This document shows, one piece after another, positions 37,394-46,372 of a stretch of DNA of 64,000 nt. The stretch covers positions 145,721 through 209,720 of the forward strand of contig NZ_FOFG01000006.1 in the NCBI RefSeq assembly GCF_900110915.1, given 5' to 3'. This DNA comes from Faunimonas pinastri. GTDB lineage: Bacteria; Pseudomonadota; Alphaproteobacteria; Rhizobiales; Afifellaceae. The number at the start of each line of letters is the position of its first letter. The first letter of the stretch is position 1. The notes beneath the pieces were generated by a model, which worked only from the letters and a program-made list of their open reading frames with translations, did no database searches and had not been told where the DNA came from. The position numbers and the translations under genes are program-made.

Positions 37394-38350
37394 CTAGAGG
37401 CCCAGGCTCGCTTTCACGGCAGGCATGGCAGGCTTGCCATCAAAGGTCGTCACACCGTCCAGCCATGGCGTCCAGACCTCAGGATTCGCCTTGAGCCACT
37501 TCTGCGCAGCGGCCTTCGGCTCCATCCCATCATCCAGGATGTACCCCATGACCGTGTTCTCCATATCGAGGGAGAACTTCAGGTTGCTGATGAACTTTCC
37601 TGCATTCGGGCATTCCGTGTCATAGCCCGTCCGCTCGTTCGTAAAAACGGTAGCGCCGCCGAAGTTCGGCCCGAAGACATCGTCGCCGCCCTTCAAGTAT
37701 TCCATGTTGTACTTGGTGTTCATGGGATGGGGCGCCCAGCCGAGGAAGACCACGGCTTCCTTTCTGGAGGTAGCACGCTGGACCTGCGCCAGCATGCCCT
37801 GTTCGCTCGATTCCACCAGCTGGAATCCGCCAAGGCCCATCGTGTTGTTCTTGATCATGTCGAGGACGTGCCGATTGCCGTCATTGCCCGGTTCGATTCC
37901 GTAGATCTTGCCGTCCAGCTTGTCCTTGAACTTGGCAATATCCTGAAAATTCTGCAGGCCGGCATCGTAGAGGTATTTCGGCACGGCCAAAGTGTATTTG
38001 GCGCCATCCAGATTAGCCCGCACGACCTTCACGGAGCCATCATCCACAAACCGTTTGCGGTCGCCCTCCTGACTCGGCATCCAGTTGCCGAGGAAGACGT
38101 CGATGTCCTTGTTCTTCATCGAGGCATAGGTCACCGGCAGCGCCAGCAGCTTCGTGGAAGGCGTGTAGCCGAACCCCTCAAGCAGGCGAGAAGCGACCGC
38201 AGTCGTCGATGTGATGTCGGTCCAGCCGACATCGGCGAAACGCACCGTCTTGCACGCGGCCGGGTCGGCGGCCTGCGCGGCCCCGATGCCGCCCGCGATC
38301 GCCAGCACGGCTGCCAGCAACGTTTTCTGAAAGCTTGTCTTTCCGGACAT
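37394..38350 (-). CDS. choX: Choline-binding periplasmic protein ChoX
   Basis: ChoX captures choline in the periplasm for the ChoWV permease. The 318-residue protein starts MSGKTSFQKTLLAAVLAIAG, a classical signal peptide cut after AQA. The mature protein has FADVGWTDITSTTA, DVFLGNWMPSQ and LGWAPHPMNTKYNMEYL, all family hallmarks. The ATG at 38350 is chosen; an upstream TTG frame would run through the promoter. It is first in choXWV and divergent from betIB. Parts of the gene drop to 47-53% GC, well below the neighbours. Confidence 0.93.
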   Translation of the reverse strand: MSGKTSFQKTLLAAVLAIAGGIGAAQAADPAACKTVRFADVGWTDITSTTAVASRLLEGFGYTPSTKLLALPVTYASMKNKDIDVFLGNWMPSQEGDRKRFVDDGSVKVVRANLDGAKYTLAVPKYLYDAGLQNFQDIAKFKDKLDGKIYGIEPGNDGNRHVLDMIKNNTMGLGGFQLVESSEQGMLAQVQRATSRKEAVVFLGWAPHPMNTKYNMEYLKGGDDVFGPNFGGATVFTNERTGYDTECPNAGKFISNLKFSLDMENTVMGYILDDGMEPKAAAQKWLKANPEVWTPWLDGVTTFDGKPAMPAVKASLGL

Positions 38351-38473
38351 CAATCTCGTTCCCCTCGTTGAGATCAACCCATCGGCGCGGCAGTAGAGAT
38401 GCGCGCGCCATCTTGCTTGACGGATCGCATCTTCCCCTCGCCCCATACAAGTCTTCGGCCTTTTCGGCCCTTT

Positions 38474-38491
38474 ATTGAACGACCATTCAAT
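38474..38491. promoter_or_regulatory. BetI-like palindrome before choX
   Basis: ATTGAA and TTCAAT face each other across six bases, 124 bases upstream of choX. The half-sites equal those of the palindrome before the betI-betB gene, so shared choline-dependent repression of choXWV is likely. The intergenic region 38351-38705 holds no gene. Confidence 0.6.
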
Positions 38492-38633
38492 TCCAATGAT
38501 CAAGAATTGTCATGCGCAATCTTTGATCACAACTGAGGAATTTTCGCGCCAAGCGCGCTCTTGCCGGGATCGTGCCGGTTGAAGCATCATCGCCGCGGCA
38601 AATCGGCGGTCGATCTCCGAAGATCAGCGGCCA

Positions 38634-38669
38634 TACTTGATTGAACGCTCAATCAAGTACGCCTAGTCT
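38634..38669 (+). promoter_or_regulatory. BetI operator overlapping the betIBA promoter
   Basis: Arms TACTTGATTGA and TCAATCAAGTA (11 bp, perfect) flank the spacer ACGC at 38634-38659. The core ATTGAACGCTCAAT matches the known BetI-type operator. TTGAAC (38641-38646) and TAGTCT (38664-38669), 17 bases apart, form a promoter whose -35 lies inside the palindrome, so bound repressor should block transcription. Confidence 0.75.
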
Positions 38670-38705
38670 GGAGGCGGATTGAACGCGTGAAAAGGATAAG
38701 GCCCG

Positions 38706-40811
38706 ATGCGGGAACCGGCGAGGCTCAGGACGGTAGGCGAGGACGATCGGCGGCGTCAGCTCATCGAGGCGACGATCTCGTGCCTGGCCGAGATCGGCTT
38801 CAACGCTTCCACCCTGGCGCAGATCGCCAAGCGGGCCACGGTTTCGCCGGGGCTGGTCGCGCATTATTTCGGCGACAAGGACGGCCTTCTGGAGGCGACG
38901 CTGCGCCATCTCTATGGCCGCGTCGCCGGGGCCGTGTCGCGCCGGCTCGCCCGCTCCCACACCCCGCGCCAGCGCATCCAGGCGGTGATCGACGCCAATC
39001 TCGCGCCGGAGGAATTCGATGCGGAAACCTGCACCGTCTGGCTCGCCTTCTGGGGTCAGGTGCTGCATTCCGCCCGGCTGAAGCGCATCCAGAACATTTA
39101 CCAGCGGCGGATGCTCTCCAACCTCCGCCATGATCTGAAGCACCTGTTGCAGCCCGCCGATGCGGAACGGCTGGCGATCGCCGTGGCCGCGCTCATCGAT
39201 GGCCTGTGGCTGCGTTCCACGCTTTCCGGCACGGGCGAGACGGACAGCCACGCCGCCCGCGAGATCGCCACCGCCTTCATGGACGCCCAGCTTGCGGCCG
39301 GCGCTCCGCTGGGTGCCGCACCCGGCGCACCCGGCGCACCTGGACGGATTTCCCGCAGCGTCGTGGGCAACCATATCGGCGGCGCGTCGGGCTCCGGCTC
39401 GGGCCGCGACACCTTCACCACGATCAATCCCGCGACCGGCGAGGTGCTGGCCGAGATCGCGATCTCCGACGAATCCGACATCGATCGCGCGGTGGATGCC
39501 GCCCGCACGGGACAGGCGGAATGGGCGGCGATGACCGGGGCGCAGCGCGGTCGCGTGCTGAAGCGCGTCGCCGACATCCTGCGCGAGCGAAACGACGAAC
39601 TGGCCCGGCTGGAGACGCAGGACACCGGCAAGCCGATCCAGGAAACCTCCGTGGTCGACGTGATCTCCGGCGCAGAATGCCTGGAATATTTCGCCGGTAT
39701 CGCGGCGGGGATCACGGGCGAGCATGTGGATCTTGGCCCCGGCGCCTTCGGCTATACGCGCCGCGAGCCGCTGGGCATCGTCGCCGGCATCGGCGCCTGG
39801 AACTACCCGATCCAGATCGCCTGCTGGAAATCCGCCCCAGCGCTTGCCTGCGGCAACGCGATGATCTTCAAGCCGGCGGAGCTGACGCCGCTGACCGCCG
39901 TCAAGCTGGCGGAGATCATGACGGAAGCCGGCCTTCCCGACGGCGTCTTCAACGTCGTGCAGGGCTTCGGCGAGACCGGCCGGATGCTGACGCGCCATCC
40001 CGAGATCCGCAAGATCTCGCTGACCGGCGAGGTCGGCACCGGCAAGAAGGTGATGGCTGATGCGGCCGGCACGCTGAAGCAGGTGACGCTGGAGCTCGGC
40101 GGCAAGTCGCCGCTGATCGTCTTCGAGGATGCCAATCTCGACGACGCGGTATCCGGCGCTCTGCTCGCCAATTTCTATTCCGCCGGCGAGGTCTGCTCCA
40201 ACGGCACCCGCGTCTTCGTCCACCGCGCGGTGAAGGACGCCTTCGTGGAGAAGCTCGCGGAGCGCACGTCGCGCATGGTGATCGGCGATCCCATGGACCC
40301 GGCGACCCAGGTCGGCGCGCTGATCTCCGAGGATCACATGAACAAGGTGCTCGGCTATATCGACGCCGGCAGGCGAGAAGGCGCGCGCGCCATCACCGGC
40401 GGCGGCCGGGTTACGGACGGCCTGCTGGGCAAGGGTTTCTTCGTGGCGCCCACCGTCTTCGACGGTTGCTCGGACGAGATGACCATCGTGCGCGAGGAGA
40501 TCTTCGGCCCGGTCATGACCGTGCTCGCCTTCGACGACGAGGACGAGGTGATCGCGCGGGCCAACGACACGGATTTCGGCCTCGCCGCCGGGCTCTTCAC
40601 CCGCGATCTCGCGCGCGGCCACCGCGTCATCGCGCGGCTGCAGGCCGGCACCTGCTGGATCAACCATTACAATATCACGCCGATCGAGCTGCCCTTCGGC
40701 GGGGTGAAGCAATCCGGCCTCGGCCGCGAGAACAGCCGCGCCGCCATCGAGCACTACACGCAGCTGAAAAGCGTCTACGTCAATCTCGGCCCCGTCGAAG
40801 CGCCTTATTGA
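38706..40811 (+). CDS. betIB: BetI repressor-BetB betaine aldehyde dehydrogenase fusion
   Basis: One uninterrupted 701-residue frame. Residues 10-60 are a TetR helix-turn-helix of BetI type ([27 protein letters not shown]), followed by the BetI ligand domain to about 197. An Ala/Pro/Gly/Ser linker runs from about 198 to 235. A full aldehyde dehydrogenase follows, starting at [12 protein letters not shown], with the NAD region [10 protein letters not shown], catalytic Glu463 (TLELGGKSP) and Cys497 (EVCSNGTR). Normally betI and betB are separate genes. BetB oxidises betaine aldehyde to glycine betaine; BetI represses the operon until choline binds. No stop or frameshift lies between them. A GTG at 39363 could allow internal initiation of a separate BetB. 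betA follows. Confidence 0.9.
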   Translation: MREPARLRTVGEDDRRRQLIEATISCLAEIGFNASTLAQIAKRATVSPGLVAHYFGDKDGLLEATLRHLYGRVAGAVSRRLARSHTPRQRIQAVIDANLAPEEFDAETCTVWLAFWGQVLHSARLKRIQNIYQRRMLSNLRHDLKHLLQPADAERLAIAVAALIDGLWLRSTLSGTGETDSHAAREIATAFMDAQLAAGAPLGAAPGAPGAPGRISRSVVGNHIGGASGSGSGRDTFTTINPATGEVLAEIAISDESDIDRAVDAARTGQAEWAAMTGAQRGRVLKRVADILRERNDELARLETQDTGKPIQETSVVDVISGAECLEYFAGIAAGITGEHVDLGPGAFGYTRREPLGIVAGIGAWNYPIQIACWKSAPALACGNAMIFKPAELTPLTAVKLAEIMTEAGLPDGVFNVVQGFGETGRMLTRHPEIRKISLTGEVGTGKKVMADAAGTLKQVTLELGGKSPLIVFEDANLDDAVSGALLANFYSAGEVCSNGTRVFVHRAVKDAFVEKLAERTSRMVIGDPMDPATQVGALISEDHMNKVLGYIDAGRREGARAITGGGRVTDGLLGKGFFVAPTVFDGCSDEMTIVREEIFGPVMTVLAFDDEDEVIARANDTDFGLAAGLFTRDLARGHRVIARLQAGTCWINHYNITPIELPFGGVKQSGLGRENSRAAIEHYTQLKSVYVNLGPVEAPY
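39318..39344 (+). repeat. Three 9-bp repeats in the BetI-BetB linker
   Basis: Two perfect copies of GCACCCGGC and a third degenerate copy (GCACCTGGA) encode the APG repeats of the linker. Because the unit is a multiple of three, gain or loss of copies would keep the fusion in frame. Confidence 0.8.
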
Positions 40812-40822
40812 GGGAACCGGCC

Positions 40823-42490
40823 ATGGCGCGCGAGGCAGGGGAATTCGACTATGTGATCGTCGGCGCGGGCTCCGCCGGCTCGGTGCTGGCCGACCGCCTG
40901 ACCGAAGACGGCCGGAACAGCGTCCTCGTGCTGGAATATGGCGGCTCCGATCGCTCGGTGCTGATCCAGATGCCGAGCGCGCTTTCCATCCCGATGAACA
41001 TGCGGAAGTACAATTGGGGCTTCGAATCCGAGCCCGAGCCGCATCTGGGCGGTCGCCGCATGAACACGCCGCGCGGCAAGGTGCTGGGCGGCTCCTCCTC
41101 CATCAACGGCCTCGTCTATGTGCGCGGAAATCCCGGCGATTTCGACCGCTGGGAAGAGGAAGGGGCTGACGGCTGGGCCTATCGCGACGTCCTCCCCTAT
41201 TTCCGCCGCGCCGAGACGCGGCAGGAAGGTGCCGACGATTATCGCGGCGGCGAGGGGAAGCTCCACACCCGCTACGGCACGCTGTCCAACCCGCTCTATC
41301 GCGCCTTCGTGGAAGCCGCCCGGCAGGCGGGCTATCCCGTGACCGACGACATCAACGGCCGCCAGCAGGAAGGCTTCGGCCGCATGGACATGACCGTCCA
41401 TAACGGCCGGCGCTGGTCCACCGCCAACGCCTATCTCCGGCCCGCGATGCGGCGGCCGAACCTGCGGATCGAGATCCACTCGCTCGCATCCCGCATCGTC
41501 CTGGAAGGACGCCGCGCGGTCGGGGTCGTCTTTTCCCGCGGCGGCGCGGAGCAGATCGCCCGCGCCCGCCGCGAGGTGATCGTTGCCAGCGGCCCGATCA
41601 ATTCGCCGAAGCTCCTGAAGCTGTCCGGCATCGGCCCGGCGGCGGAACTGAAGTCTCACGGCATCGAAGTCGTGCACGATCTGAAGGGCGTCGGCGAGAA
41701 CCTGCAGGATCATCTGGAGTTCTATTTCCAGGTCGCCAGCAAGGAGCCGATCACGCTCTATTCGTCGATGCGGCCCCTCGCCAAGGCGCGGATCGGCATG
41801 CAGTGGGTGACGACGAAGGGCGGCCTCGGCGCGACCAATCATTTCGAGAGCTGCGGCTTCATCCGCTCGCGGCCGGGCGTGCCGTTCCCGGACATCCAGT
41901 ACCACTTCCTGCCGCTCGCCGTGACCTACGACGGCAAGGGATTGGCCTCCGAGCATGGCTTCCAGGCGCATGTCGGACCGATGCGCTCGAAATCGCGCGG
42001 CTGGGTAAGGCTCGCTTCCGCCGATCCGCAGGACGCGCCGAAGATCACCTTCAACTATATGAGCCAACCCGACGACTGGACGGAAATGCGAGCCTGCGTG
42101 CGGCTGACACGCGAGATCTTCGCGCAAGGGGCCTTCGACCGCTATCGCGGCCGCGAGATGCAGCCGGGCGCCGATGTCGTCACCGACGAAGAAATCGACG
42201 CCTTCGTGCGCCAGCATGTGGAAAGCGCCTATCATCCGTCCTGCACCTGCAAGATGGGCTCGCCGGACGATCCGATGGCCGTGGTCGATGCCGATACGCG
42301 GGTGATCGGCATGGAGGGCCTGCGCGTCGTCGACAGCTCTATCATGCCGTCGATCACCACGGGCAACCTCAACGCCCCGACCATCATGATCGGGGAGAAG
42401 GCCGCCGACCACATTCTCGGCAAGCCGCGCCTCGCCGCCGCCGATGCCGATTACTACCGCGCGGAAAACTGGCGAACGGCGCAGCGCTGA
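40823..42490 (+). CDS. betA: Choline dehydrogenase
   Basis: BetA is a membrane-associated FAD enzyme of the GMC family that oxidises choline to betaine aldehyde. The 555-residue protein begins with the FAD motif [17 protein letters not shown], carries the GMC signature [18 protein letters not shown] and has the active-site His in [12 protein letters not shown]. The ATG at 40823 has AGGGA 7 bases upstream, and the gap to the fusion gene is 11 bases, so both are on one transcript. It ends convergently against etfB. Confidence 0.95.
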   Translation: MAREAGEFDYVIVGAGSAGSVLADRLTEDGRNSVLVLEYGGSDRSVLIQMPSALSIPMNMRKYNWGFESEPEPHLGGRRMNTPRGKVLGGSSSINGLVYVRGNPGDFDRWEEEGADGWAYRDVLPYFRRAETRQEGADDYRGGEGKLHTRYGTLSNPLYRAFVEAARQAGYPVTDDINGRQQEGFGRMDMTVHNGRRWSTANAYLRPAMRRPNLRIEIHSLASRIVLEGRRAVGVVFSRGGAEQIARARREVIVASGPINSPKLLKLSGIGPAAELKSHGIEVVHDLKGVGENLQDHLEFYFQVASKEPITLYSSMRPLAKARIGMQWVTTKGGLGATNHFESCGFIRSRPGVPFPDIQYHFLPLAVTYDGKGLASEHGFQAHVGPMRSKSRGWVRLASADPQDAPKITFNYMSQPDDWTEMRACVRLTREIFAQGAFDRYRGREMQPGADVVTDEEIDAFVRQHVESAYHPSCTCKMGSPDDPMAVVDADTRVIGMEGLRVVDSSIMPSITTGNLNAPTIMIGEKAADHILGKPRLAAADADYYRAENWRTAQR

Positions 42491-42491
42491 G

Positions 42492-43262
42492 CTAGCGCGG
42501 CGCCGGCCCAAGAGCGCCGATGCGGCGGAGGTAATCCACGACGGCGCGCGCGGCCTCGTCGGGCGAGGGATCGACCAGCACGTCGCCGCCGGCCTTGGCC
42601 GTCTCCGTCGCGGCCTTCAGGCGCTCCGCCGCGCTGCCGCCGCCCTGCCCGATGATCCTGGCGCGGGGTCGATGCGGGCGCTCCTCCAGATCGCGGGGAG
42701 CGACTGGCGCGGCAATACCGGGCCTCTCATCGGCCCGTCCGCGACGCATGGCGGCGAAGACGAAGGGCAGCGGCGGCGGTGCGGCGGAATGCACGGAAAC
42801 AAGCGCCGGGAGGCCGATGGCCGAGCGGCGTCGGACGCCTTTCGGCAGTGCCTGATCCACCACGATCCGGAAGCCCTGCCGCATGAGCCCGGCGGCATCG
42901 GCGGCAAGGGGCAGGCCGAGATCGCGGGCGACCTGATACGGTACGAGCCCAGTCTCATCCGCACCCTGGCTGCGGCGCCCGGCGAGAACCAGATCCGGCG
43001 CGAGATCGGCCAGCGCCGCGCTCAGGCTGGGCACAGGATCGTCGCCGTCGGCGATCCGGCAGCAGATCATCCGGTCCAGCCCGTAGCCGAAAGCGTCCGC
43101 GACGCGCGAAGGATCGGGACCGGCATGGAGGCCGAGGATTTCATCGCCCGCATCGTCCATCAGGCTGCGGCCGAGGCGGATAGCCTGCGCTTCCAGCCTC
43201 TGCAGGACCGTGCGTCCGGAGACCGGATGCAGGCCCGCGGAGAGCAGGACGACGATCCTCAT
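42492..43262 (-). CDS. etfB: Electron transfer flavoprotein beta subunit, betaine cluster
   Basis: This 256-residue EtfB-like protein begins MRIVVLLSAG. It has the adenine-nucleotide pocket PDLVLAGRRSQGADETG, and its function is tied to the adjacent EtfA. In Pseudomonas such a pair next to dgcAB carries electrons from dimethylglycine demethylation to the respiratory chain. Its ATG overlaps the etfA stop (ATGA). The C-terminal part is divergent from housekeeping EtfB. Confidence 0.82.
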   Translation of the reverse strand: MRIVVLLSAGLHPVSGRTVLQRLEAQAIRLGRSLMDDAGDEILGLHAGPDPSRVADAFGYGLDRMICCRIADGDDPVPSLSAALADLAPDLVLAGRRSQGADETGLVPYQVARDLGLPLAADAAGLMRQGFRIVVDQALPKGVRRRSAIGLPALVSVHSAAPPPLPFVFAAMRRGRADERPGIAAPVAPRDLEERPHRPRARIIGQGGGSAAERLKAATETAKAGGDVLVDPSPDEAARAVVDYLRRIGALGPAPR

Positions 43263-44449
43263 GCCTGCCGCTCCTCTTCCGCCAAGAGCCGGAGGATCGC
43301 CGGCATCACCGCCTGCGCGTCGGCGACGATCGCCAACTCGGCGCGCTCGATCATCGCGGCATGGAGGTCGGTGTTGACGGCCACGACATGGCGGCAGCCG
43401 GCGATACCCTGCAGATGCTGCGGCGCGCCGGCGATCCCCAGCGCGAGGTAGCAATCGGCGGACAGCACCGTGCCGGACGCGCCGACCTGCGCGGCGCGCG
43501 GCATCAGGCCGGCGTCGCAGACCATGCGGCTGGCTCCGGGCGTCGCGCCGAGCGCGGCCACGAGCGATCGGAACGCCTCGAGATCGCTGATCCCGTTGCC
43601 GACGGCGGCCACGAAATCCGCTTCCGCCAGGGACAGGCTCGCGGCATCAGGACGGATGCGTTCGGCAGGAGTGACCATCGCCCCGGGCCAGCGGACATCG
43701 ACCTCCAGCGGCCGCGCCTCATGCGCGATGCCGGAATGCGGGGCGACCATGTCCGGCTCGACGGTGACGATGCGCGGCGGCATGGCACGCTGGTCCACCT
43801 GCCGTCCCCGAACCCTTCGGACGAGGCCGCGCGGGGAAACCTGCTCCGCCCCGGCGAAGAGCGGCTCTCCCAGCCGCACGGCCAGCCGCCGCGCCAGATC
43901 GCCGCCATCGGCCGTTTCCGGCAGGATGACATGGCGCGGCTGCAGGAGGCCGACCAGTTCTTCGAGCGCGACCGCCCGTGTCTCCGGGTCGCTGAGCCCG
44001 GCGGGGGCGGTGATCAGCCGGTCGGCTCCCGCCCTGCCAGCGACCTCGGTCAGGGCTTCCGCACAGAGGACGACCCCGCCTTCTCCGCCCGCCAGCGCCC
44101 GTGCCGCGCCGAGCGCCTGCCGATCAACCGCCGACAGCGTGCCGTTCTCGATGGGGTCCGCGATGACGAGGACAAGAAAAACCGGGTTTTCGATGATCCG
44201 CACCGAGGGCGCAGCGGCTGCCGCTTCCCGTTGAGGCAAAGGCTGGGCCATGCCGGAGGGTCGCGCCCGGTCGAGTCGCATGCGGCCCGCGTCGGCTACC
44301 ATCAGCTCCGCCCGCTCCCGCCGGGGATCGCGACGCGGGCGCCGGCTCACTCCCACCGGCTTGGCCGCGAGGTCGAAGCGCGAGCGGCCGACCGAAATGA
44401 CCCTGTGCGCTTCACGCGCCTGGCGCGGATCGATGCGAGGCCGCGTCAT
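43259..44449 (-). CDS. etfA: Electron transfer flavoprotein alpha subunit, betaine cluster
   Basis: The 396-residue EtfA has an Arg-rich N-terminal extension of about 115 residues, as in dgc-linked EtfA proteins. Next come the alpha domain and the C-terminal FAD-binding domain (LPRAAQVGASGTVLSADCYLALGIAGAPQHLQG, then VAVNTDLHAAMIERAELAIVAD). It pairs with etfB to pass electrons from DgcAB. The ATG at 44449 overlaps the dgcB stop (ATGA). Confidence 0.88.
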   Translation of the reverse strand: MTRPRIDPRQAREAHRVISVGRSRFDLAAKPVGVSRRPRRDPRRERAELMVADAGRMRLDRARPSGMAQPLPQREAAAAAPSVRIIENPVFLVLVIADPIENGTLSAVDRQALGAARALAGGEGGVVLCAEALTEVAGRAGADRLITAPAGLSDPETRAVALEELVGLLQPRHVILPETADGGDLARRLAVRLGEPLFAGAEQVSPRGLVRRVRGRQVDQRAMPPRIVTVEPDMVAPHSGIAHEARPLEVDVRWPGAMVTPAERIRPDAASLSLAEADFVAAVGNGISDLEAFRSLVAALGATPGASRMVCDAGLMPRAAQVGASGTVLSADCYLALGIAGAPQHLQGIAGCRHVVAVNTDLHAAMIERAELAIVADAQAVMPAILRLLAEEERQA

Positions 44450-46344
44450 GCCGCGCCCTCCACCGCGCGCAGCAGGAGTTCGGCGACATCGAGCACCTCC
44501 GGCCGCTCGCCGGTGACGCCTTCCAGCATGCCGGTGCAGGTCGGGCAGGCCACCGCGACGATTTTCGCCCCCGTGGCGCGGGCCTGCGCCATGCGGATAT
44601 CCGGAATGCGCCGCTCGCCGGGAATATCGCTGACGGGCGCGCCGCCGCCACCGCCGCAGCACATGGAGCGTCTGCCGTGCCGCTCCATTTCGACGCGCGC
44701 CAAGCCGAGCCGGTCGAGCAGCCGGCGCGGGGCCTCCGTCTCGCCGTTGTAGCGGCCGAGATAGCAGGGGTCGTGATAGGTGACGCTTGCCCCTGCGGCG
44801 ATCGGGGCAGCGGCCAGCTTGAGCCGCCCCGCCGCCACGAGTTCGTCGAGGAAGGCGGTGTGGTGGATCACCTCGTAGCTGCCGCCGAAGGCCGGATATT
44901 CGTTCCGAAGCGCGTGCAACACATGCGGGTCGGCGGTCAGAATACGACGAAAGCGATGACGGCCGAGCGTCGCGATGTTGTCGCGGGCGAGCCGCTGGAA
45001 CGTCGCCTCGTCGCCAAGCCGGCGCGCGAGATCGCCGGTGTCGCGCTCCTTTGCCCCGAGCACGGCGAAATCCACCCCCGCGAGGGTCAAGAGCTTCACC
45101 AGCGCGCGCAGCGTGCGGCCGACGCGGAGGTCGTAGGCCCCTTCGCCCAGCCAGAGCAGCACGTCCGTCTCGCCGTCTTCGGACAGAACCGGCAGATCCA
45201 TGCCGGCGGCGAAGTCAGTGCGGCGGGCAAGCGCGCGGCCGCCCGGCTCGTCCGCTCCGCGCAGGTCGGAAAGCGGCAGTTCGGCCTTTTCCGGCACCGC
45301 GCCGCGCTCCAGCGTCTGGAAACGCCGCAGGCCCATGATCGCGTCGACATGCTCGATGGTCATCGGGCATTCCTCGACGCAGGCGCGGCAGGTCGTGCAG
45401 GACCACAGCGTGTCCGGATGGATCATCGCGTCCGCTCCGATGATCGCGCCATGCGGCGAGCCCACACCCGCCACATCAGGCGCGTTCGGGTAGCCACGTC
45501 CGGCATAGGCGGCATCGTTTCCGGGCGCGAGCGCGGCGGCGAGATCCTGGATCAGCTTCTTCGGATTGAGCGGCTGGCCGGCGGCGAAGGCGGGACAGGC
45601 GACCTCGCAGCGCCCGCACTGGATGCAGGCATCGAAGGAAAGCAGCCGGTTCCAGCCGAAATCGGCCGGCGTCTCGATCCCGAGCTTCGGTTCGTTGAGG
45701 TTCAACGGCGCGAGCGCCGTCTCCCGTTTTCCCTCGAAGCGGCCGGGACGCGGATGGGCGACGAGATGCAGCGCGCCCGTCACGGCATGGCGCATCGGCC
45801 CCTGCCCCAGTTGCAAAGCGAGGCCGAAGCCCCCCACGGCAGCCAGAACGAGCCCGGCCCAGCCGAGAGCCGGCAACGGACCGATCGCGGCTGAGAGAGC
45901 CACGAGGAAAGCGCCGAGCGCGTAGCCCGTCAGCAGGAAAGGCAGCCGCTGGAACGTGCCGCCGGACAATCTCGGCGGCTTCACCGGATAACGCCGCCGG
46001 CCCACGAGAAAGCCGCCGGCTAGCATGATGGCGAAGATGAGCGCCACGAGCGCCCAGTAGAACCGCGCGTGGCCGAGCGGCGGAACGATCCCGAGCGCCG
46101 CGAGGGCCGATCCCGCGACGAGGCCCCCGGCCACCAGCATGTGCATGCGCGAGGCCTGCCGGTCGCGCGCCACGATGTGGTGCACGTCGACGAGATATCG
46201 CCGGGGCAGCGCCTTGAAGCCGCTCGCCCAGTCCACCGGCACTGGCTGACCGACCGTCCAGAGCCGCGCGCGGTTGAGGATCAGGATCGCCGCGGCGATG
46301 AGCGAGAGCCAGACCACCAGCGCGAGGGCGACTGTCGCGCTCAT
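44446..46344 (-). CDS. dgcB: Dimethylglycine demethylase iron-sulfur membrane subunit DgcB
   Basis: This 632-residue protein has an N-terminal DUF3483 membrane domain (several segments to about residue 190). Two [4Fe-4S] motifs follow, CIQCGRCEVACP and CTTCRACVEECP, then two CCG domains (DPCYLGRYNGET and MCCGGGGGAPV). It is the electron-transfer partner of DgcA in dimethylglycine demethylation and sits at the inner membrane. It lies 28 bases after dgcA and overlaps etfA. Confidence 0.9.
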   Translation of the reverse strand: MSATVALALVVWLSLIAAAILILNRARLWTVGQPVPVDWASGFKALPRRYLVDVHHIVARDRQASRMHMLVAGGLVAGSALAALGIVPPLGHARFYWALVALIFAIMLAGGFLVGRRRYPVKPPRLSGGTFQRLPFLLTGYALGAFLVALSAAIGPLPALGWAGLVLAAVGGFGLALQLGQGPMRHAVTGALHLVAHPRPGRFEGKRETALAPLNLNEPKLGIETPADFGWNRLLSFDACIQCGRCEVACPAFAAGQPLNPKKLIQDLAAALAPGNDAAYAGRGYPNAPDVAGVGSPHGAIIGADAMIHPDTLWSCTTCRACVEECPMTIEHVDAIMGLRRFQTLERGAVPEKAELPLSDLRGADEPGGRALARRTDFAAGMDLPVLSEDGETDVLLWLGEGAYDLRVGRTLRALVKLLTLAGVDFAVLGAKERDTGDLARRLGDEATFQRLARDNIATLGRHRFRRILTADPHVLHALRNEYPAFGGSYEVIHHTAFLDELVAAGRLKLAAAPIAAGASVTYHDPCYLGRYNGETEAPRRLLDRLGLARVEMERHGRRSMCCGGGGGAPVSDIPGERRIPDIRMAQARATGAKIVAVACPTCTGMLEGVTGERPEVLDVAELLLRAVEGAA

Positions 46345-46372
46345 GGCGGACCGGTCCGCTCAGGCCGCGCCA

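Noticed and set aside
38649..40754. 701-codon minus-strand frame opposite the BetI-BetB fusion
   Set aside because: Same length as the fusion by coincidence. It lacks any domain and is rich in Arg/Gly/Asp typical of antisense frames.
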